A DNA stretch of 11,429 nt from Syntrophomonadaceae bacterium (lineage in GTDB: Bacteria > Bacillota > Dethiobacteria > DTU022). The notes beneath the pieces were generated by a model. The model was not told the origin of the DNA. It worked only from the letters and a program-made list of their open reading frames with translations, and searched no databases. Positions 7,331 to 11,429 of this stretch are shown here, in pieces. Made by a program: the position numbers and the translations under genes. The stretch is taken from positions 1 to 11,429 of the forward strand of contig PXBM01000052.1 in NCBI GenBank assembly GCA_003566935.1, read 5' to 3'. The first letter of the stretch is position 1. Every line of letters starts with the position of its first letter.

Positions 7331-10300
7331 CTAGTAGATATTTTCTTCATCGTCCTCGTTATTTACTTCTTCAGACTCGTCGTCAGGCTCATCATCGCTG
7401 CCGGACTTCGACTGCTTAGCCTTCGGAACATCACCGGATACGACATCATCTTCATCATCTTCGTCTTCCAGTTCTTCATCTTCAAGCTGGTCCAGAGAAA
7501 CTTCCTCAACCTCTTCAGTTTCCGCTTCCTCACCAGGCAGGGCGATATTATCAACCATACCTGTATCACCTTCAAGGTTGCTCTCGTCATCGCTGCTATC
7601 TTCTACAGATTCAGCTTTAAGCGGTTCAGTTTCCGGCTGTTTCTTTATTTCTTCCTGCTTTTCCTTACGATACATAAAATGTTCCATGTCGTCTTCATCA
7701 GATTCCATGCCTTCAATATTTACATCCAGTCGGCGGTAATCCGCATCATCATCGCCCTCTTTGATTTCAACTTCCCCGGTTTCCTCACTGAGCACCCTTA
7801 CGTCAAGGCAGAGACTCTGCAGTTCTTTGACCAGCACCTTAAATGATTCGGGAACCCCGGGCTCGGGGATATTTTCACCCTTGACGATCGCCTCGTAAGT
7901 CTTCACTCGGCCGACCACATCATCGGATTTAACAGTGAGGATCTCTTGCAATGTGTAGGCGGCACCGTATGCTTCCAGGGCCCAGACTTCCATTTCCCCG
8001 AAACGCTGGCCACCAAACTGGGCTTTACCACCGAGCGGCTGCTGGGTAACCAGTGAATATGGCCCCGTGGAACGGGCATGTATTTTATCATCTACCAGGT
8101 GAGCAAGTTTAAGCATGTAAACATAACCCACTGTGACCTCTTCGTCAAAACGTTCACCGGTCCGGCCATCAAAAAGAACCGACTTGCCATTTTCAGAAAG
8201 GCCGGCTTCTTCAAAGGCGGCAAAAACGTCCCTTTCTGTTGCCCCGTCAAAAACAGGAGAGGCAATTTTTATACCCAGAGCTGATGCCGCCCAGCCCAGG
8301 TGGGCTTCCAGAACCTGACCAATATTCATTCGGGAAGGAACGCCGAGCGGGTTCAAAACAATATCAAGTGGGGCGCCGTCTGGTAGGAAAGGCATATCCT
8401 CTTCCGGCAGGATACGGGCAATAACACCTTTGTTGCCGTGCCGGCCGGCCATTTTGTCACCCTCGGATATCTTACGCTTCTGAGCGACGTAAACCCTAAC
8501 CAGCTGGTTAACACCCGGTGAGAGTTCATCGCCTTCTTCGCGGTTAAATACTTTAACATCAACAACGATACCCGATTCACCGTGCGGGATGCGCAGGGAA
8601 GTATCGCGAACCTCGCGGGCTTTTTCACCAAAGATAGCTCGCAGCAGTCGTTCTTCTGCCGTCAGTTCAGTTTCACCCTTAGGGGTGACCTTACCGACCA
8701 GGATATCGCCTGCCCGTACTTCAGCCCCAATACGGATAATGCCGCGACCGTCCAGATCTTTTAGGGCCTCCTCACCAACATTTGGTATGTCACGGGTAAT
8801 TTCTTCCGGCCCGAGCTTGGTATCTCTCGCTTCCGATTCATACTCTTCAATGTGAATCGAAGTAAAAACATCTTCCTTGACCAGTTTCTCGCTGATCAAA
8901 ATAGCATCTTCATAGTTATAGCCTTCCCATGGCAAGAATGCGACCAGCACGTTACGGCCAAGAGCCAGCTCTCCTTCGCTGGTACAGGAACCGTCAGCTA
9001 AAACCTGGCCGACAGTAACTTTCTGGCCCCGTTCAACTATAGGGTGCTGATTAATGCAGGTCCCCTGGTTGGAGCGCTTAAACTTCTGCAGGGTATAGAT
9101 ATCCAGTCCACCGTCGAAACCCGGGCGGCGATCGGTAGGGAAGCGTTCCCTGGTCCGCCCGTTAATATCATAATTCTGGCCATCTTTATCTTCGGAACGG
9201 CGTATAATAATTTCATTACTAGCAACATGGACAACCTCGCCGTCGGCAAGACATATTGCCACAGCGCCGGAATCAACAGCCGCCTTATATTCAAGACCGG
9301 TTCCCACAAAGGGCGATTCTGTTTTTAACAGCGGCACAGCCTGGCGCTGCATATTTGCGCCCATCAGGGCACGGTTGGCATCATCGTTTTCGAGGAAAGG
9401 AATCAGGGCTGTGGCCACACTGACCAGCTGCTTCGGCGAAACATCCATAAAATCAACCTCGTTGGGATGACGCATAACCGTATCGTAATAGTAGCGGCAG
9501 GTAACGCGGTTATTGACAAAATGACCTTCTTCATCAAGGATAGCGTTAGCCTGGGCAATAACAAAGCGGTCTTCGTCATCGGCTGTCAGGTAGACAATTT
9601 CCGAGGTAACGCGCCCTTCCTTTTTATCAACCTTCTGGTAGGGTGTTTCTATAAAGCCATACTCGTTTATGCGGGCATAAGTGCCGAGCGAACCAATCAG
9701 GCCAATGTTCGGACCTTCGGGAGTTTCAATCGGGCAAATCCGGCCGTAGTGAGAGTGGTGCACATCGCGCACTTCAAAACCGGCCCGTTCCCGACTTAAA
9801 CCACCGGGACCCAGGGCGCTTAAGCGTCGCTTGTGGGTCAACTCAGCCAAGGGGTTGGTCTGATCCATAAATTGAGACAGCTGGCTGCTGCCAAAAAACT
9901 CCTTAATAGATGCAATAACCGGCCTGATATTTATCAGGGCCTGCGGGGTAATCGCCTCAACATCCTGGATCGTCATCCGCTCGCGAACAACCCTTTCCAT
10001 CCTTGACAGACCGATCCTAAACTGGTTTTGTAAAAGCTCACCAACACTGCGCAACCGGCGGTTACCAAGATGATCAATATCATCAATATTGCCGATCCCA
10101 TCAAAAAGGTTAAAAATATAGTTGATGGAAGCTATGATGTCTTGGGCGACAAGGTGCCTCGTGGAAAGATCCACATTGCCGTTACCAATGACCAGGTGAT
10201 CCTCATCACGGTGCCTGATCATCAACCTTTTGATACCATTTTCATCGATAACCCGGGCGGCATCTTCATCGACAACGGTACCGGCTGGATACAACACGGC

Positions 10301-11203
10301 TCCGCTTTCCGGATGTTTAGCATCGGCAGCCAACTCCTGGCCGTAAAGACGGTTGGTCATTGAAAGCTTTTTGTTGGCCTTAAACCGGCCTACCCGCGCA
10401 AAATCGTAGCGTTTGCCATCAAAAAACAACGACTCAAAAAGTGAGCGGGCATTTTCCACGTTCAAGGGTTCTCCCGGCCGCAAACGTTTATAAATTTCGA
10501 GCAAGGCTGATTCGGTTGAATCAGTATGATCCTTATCGAAAATCTCGGGCAGGCGCTTATCGTTGTTTAAAAGCTCGATAATTTCTTCATCGCTGCTGTA
10601 GCCAATTGCCCTTAGTAAGACCGTAACCGGGATTTTCCTGGTCCGGTCAACACGCACAAAGACTCCCTCGGATACATCTGTTTCAAACTCAAGCCAGGTG
10701 CCGCGGTTTGGAATAATGGTAGCATTGATTAGCTCTTTGCCGGTGCTGCCTGATGGATCAGGCTGCTTTTTAAAGTAAACACCGGGTGAACGAACCAGCT
10801 GGCTGACAATAACCCTTTCAGCACCGTTAATAATAAAGGTGCCGTTTTCGGTCATCATCGGAAAATCGCCCATAAAAACTTCCTGCTCTTTTACCTCACC
10901 GGTTTCCTGGTTGATCAGCCGAACCCGGACCCTTAGAGGAACTGCATAAGTAGCGTCACGTTCTTTGCAATCCTCTACAGAATACTTTGGCTCGCCAAGT
11001 GTGTAATCATAAAACTCTAGGACCAGATTTCCGGTAAAGTCCTGGATCGGGGAAAAATCTTCAAATATTTCTTTCAAACCCTGGTTCAAAAACCACTCAA
11101 AAGAACTTCGCTGAACTTCAATCAAATTCGGCAGATCGAGAACCTCTGTAATTCTGGCAAAAGAACGACGCTCACTCCTGCCTGCTGTAATAGTGCTGGA
11201 CAT
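7331..11203 (-). CDS. rpoB: DNA-directed RNA polymerase beta subunit with long acidic C-terminal tail
   Basis: Beta pairs with beta' to form the RNA polymerase catalytic core and carries the rifampicin pocket. The product has 1290 residues, about 100 longer than Bacillus RpoB. The N-terminal part includes RRSFARITEVLDLPNLIEVQ and the GAERVIVSQLVRSPGVYF stretch. The rifampicin region (GSSQLSQFMDQTNPLAEL onward) has the drug-sensitive residues Asp447, His457 and Ser462 (E. coli 516, 526, 531). The TPEGPNIGLIGSL motif follows. Lys917 and Lys925 in GDKMAGRHGNKGV match the active-site lysines 1065 and 1073 of E. coli. The conserved body ends near residue 1140; residues 1141-1290 are a low-complexity tail very rich in Glu and Asp. 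The ATG start at 11203 has GGGGAGTGA upstream, separated by eight T and one A. Stop codon TAG. A strong promoter precedes it and rpoC follows after 36 nt. Confidence 0.98.
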   Translation of the reverse strand: MSSTITAGRSERRSFARITEVLDLPNLIEVQRSSFEWFLNQGLKEIFEDFSPIQDFTGNLVLEFYDYTLGEPKYSVEDCKERDATYAVPLRVRVRLINQETGEVKEQEVFMGDFPMMTENGTFIINGAERVIVSQLVRSPGVYFKKQPDPSGSTGKELINATIIPNRGTWLEFETDVSEGVFVRVDRTRKIPVTVLLRAIGYSSDEEIIELLNNDKRLPEIFDKDHTDSTESALLEIYKRLRPGEPLNVENARSLFESLFFDGKRYDFARVGRFKANKKLSMTNRLYGQELAADAKHPESGAVLYPAGTVVDEDAARVIDENGIKRLMIRHRDEDHLVIGNGNVDLSTRHLVAQDIIASINYIFNLFDGIGNIDDIDHLGNRRLRSVGELLQNQFRIGLSRMERVVRERMTIQDVEAITPQALINIRPVIASIKEFFGSSQLSQFMDQTNPLAELTHKRRLSALGPGGLSRERAGFEVRDVHHSHYGRICPIETPEGPNIGLIGSLGTYARINEYGFIETPYQKVDKKEGRVTSEIVYLTADDEDRFVIAQANAILDEEGHFVNNRVTCRYYYDTVMRHPNEVDFMDVSPKQLVSVATALIPFLENDDANRALMGANMQRQAVPLLKTESPFVGTGLEYKAAVDSGAVAICLADGEVVHVASNEIIIRRSEDKDGQNYDINGRTRERFPTDRRPGFDGGLDIYTLQKFKRSNQGTCINQHPIVERGQKVTVGQVLADGSCTSEGELALGRNVLVAFLPWEGYNYEDAILISEKLVKEDVFTSIHIEEYESEARDTKLGPEEITRDIPNVGEEALKDLDGRGIIRIGAEVRAGDILVGKVTPKGETELTAEERLLRAIFGEKAREVRDTSLRIPHGESGIVVDVKVFNREEGDELSPGVNQLVRVYVAQKRKISEGDKMAGRHGNKGVIARILPEEDMPFLPDGAPLDIVLNPLGVPSRMNIGQVLEAHLGWAASALGIKIASPVFDGATERDVFAAFEEAGLSENGKSVLFDGRTGERFDEEVTVGYVYMLKLAHLVDDKIHARSTGPYSLVTQQPLGGKAQFGGQRFGEMEVWALEAYGAAYTLQEILTVKSDDVVGRVKTYEAIVKGENIPEPGVPESFKVLVKELQSLCLDVRVLSEETGEVEIKEGDDDADYRRLDVNIEGMESDEDDMEHFMYRKEKQEEIKKQPETEPLKAESVEDSSDDESNLEGDTGMVDNIALPGEEAETEEVEEVSLDQLEDEELEDEDDEDDVVSGDVPKAKQSKSGSDDEPDDESEEVNNEDDEENIY
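7445..7462 (-). repeat. Two tandem 9-bp units inside the rpoB acidic tail
   Basis: The minus strand reads GAAGATGAT twice in tandem, encoding Glu-Asp-Asp twice, with a further partial GAAGAC-like unit beside it. It lies in the codons for the most acidic part of the RpoB tail. Such short in-frame repeats can grow or shrink by replication slippage, so tail length may vary between strains; that is inference. Confidence 0.6.
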
Positions 11204-11367
11204 TAAAAAAAATCACTCCCCTGAGACCTGGTTATGATTTAAAACCGAAAGAAAACAGGTAAAAATCATTTAAAAAGGTACAACTTCCTTTTCTCCTATG
11301 GGTATATCATTTCTAAGAAGGCAAATCGAATCATTCTAAAATTAGGCATAATCGTACTACTAGACAT
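11204..11367 (-). promoter_or_regulatory. rpoB 5' leader with candidate alternative hairpins
   Basis: The region between the predicted transcription start (about 11367) and the rpoB ATG is about 164 nt, AT-rich, and has no long gene. Near its 3' end are three related elements on the minus strand: ATGATTT (11263-11269), AAATCAT (11234-11240) and GTGATTT (11210-11216). The middle element can pair perfectly with the first, or with the third using one G-U pair. The second pairing encloses most of the rpoB Shine-Dalgarno GGGGAGTGA and is followed by a T-run. This is the layout of an attenuator or a ribosome-site sequestering switch, but the stems are short and AT-rich and I cannot compute their stability. 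A 23-codon ATG frame (11296-11367) also lies here; see findings. It matches no riboswitch or r-protein leader that I recognise. Confidence 0.4.
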
Positions 11368-11373
11368 CTTTAA

Positions 11374-11402
11374 ATATTATCACAAGGAATTATAAGTGTC
11401 AA
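11374..11402 (-). promoter_or_regulatory. Sigma-A promoter for rpoBC
   Basis: On the minus strand a perfect TTGACA (11397-11402) is followed after 17 nt by TAATAT (11374-11379), preceded by an extended -10 TG at the usual place. GATAAT, shifted by two bases, is an alternative -10 with 15-nt spacing. A perfect TATAAT also occurs at 11389-11394, but nothing like a -35 box precedes it. A run of seven A lies just upstream of the -35 box, as in an UP element. The predicted start is near 11367. This would let rpoBC be transcribed independently of upstream genes such as rplJL, which are outside the window. Confidence 0.8.
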
Positions 11403-11429
11403 CGGGATTAGCACACTTTTTTTGGGACA
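11403..11429. other. Window edge upstream of the rpoB promoter, no gene seen
   Basis: These 27 nt carry a run of seven A/T pairs and no recognisable coding end. All three minus-strand frames are open for only a few codons, and none reads like the C-terminus of the gene expected upstream (often rplL or an rsmC-like methyltransferase gene). Confidence 0.4.

Noticed and set aside
10070..10363. 97-codon plus-strand frame opposite rpoB
   Set aside because: It is antisense to a well-conserved RpoB segment and shows no own family signature.
11389..11394. Perfect TATAAT upstream of rpoB as the main -10 box
   Set aside because: The hexamer 17 nt upstream has no match to TTGACA, while the TTGACA at 11397-11402 is correctly spaced for the later TAATAT.
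11371..11429. C-terminal end of an upstream gene on the minus strand
   Set aside because: One frame is open for 19 codons to a TAA near 11371, but it runs through the promoter and does not resemble L7/L12 or another expected neighbour.

Overview
The window holds one continuous block of transcription and translation genes, all on the minus strand. In transcription order it runs rpoB, rpoC, an L7Ae-family gene, rpsL, rpsG, fusA, and then the first 34 codons of tuf, which is cut by the left edge. This is the classic rpoBC plus str (streptomycin) cluster. The L7Ae-like gene between rpoC and rpsL, the Gram-positive form of the RpoB rifampicin region, the RpoC start sequence shared with Bacillus, and perfect sigma-A hexamers all point to a Firmicute. 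The EF-G and RpoB sequences look most like Clostridia, perhaps near the Peptococcaceae; that lineage is recalled from family sequences, not searched. Base composition looks moderate and uniform. I see no mobile element, tRNA, rRNA, CRISPR array or sign of gene transfer.

Layout from right to left, which is the direction of transcription. Positions 11204-11429 hold a strong promoter (11374-11402) and an untranslated leader of about 164 nt in front of rpoB. rpoB is 7331-11203, followed after 36 nt by rpoC (3590-7294). A 91-nt gap then carries a second near-consensus promoter (3547-3575). It should start a separate transcript for the L7Ae-like gene (3220-3498), rpsL (2846-3220, overlapping by 1 nt), rpsG (2348-2818 or 2827), fusA (124-2214) and tuf (1-103, partial). 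Gaps inside the str part are 1 nt of overlap, 18-27 nt, 133 nt and 20 nt. No stretch over 300 nt lacks a gene, and no convincing internal terminator is visible, so read-through from rpoBC into the str genes is likely.

Together the genes supply the two large catalytic subunits of RNA polymerase, two decoding-site proteins of the 30S subunit, a kink-turn-binding protein, and the two main elongation GTPases. All are intact with their key residues present. The unusual parts lie around these core genes. RpoB has a C-terminal tail of about 150 residues that is highly acidic and contains a short lysine patch. The rpoB leader contains a three-part set of complementary elements that could form mutually exclusive hairpins, one of them enclosing the rpoB ribosome-binding site. 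The two promoters share the same design. Initiation at TTG is seen for rpoC and also tuf. I found no evidence of a wholly new multi-gene system here.
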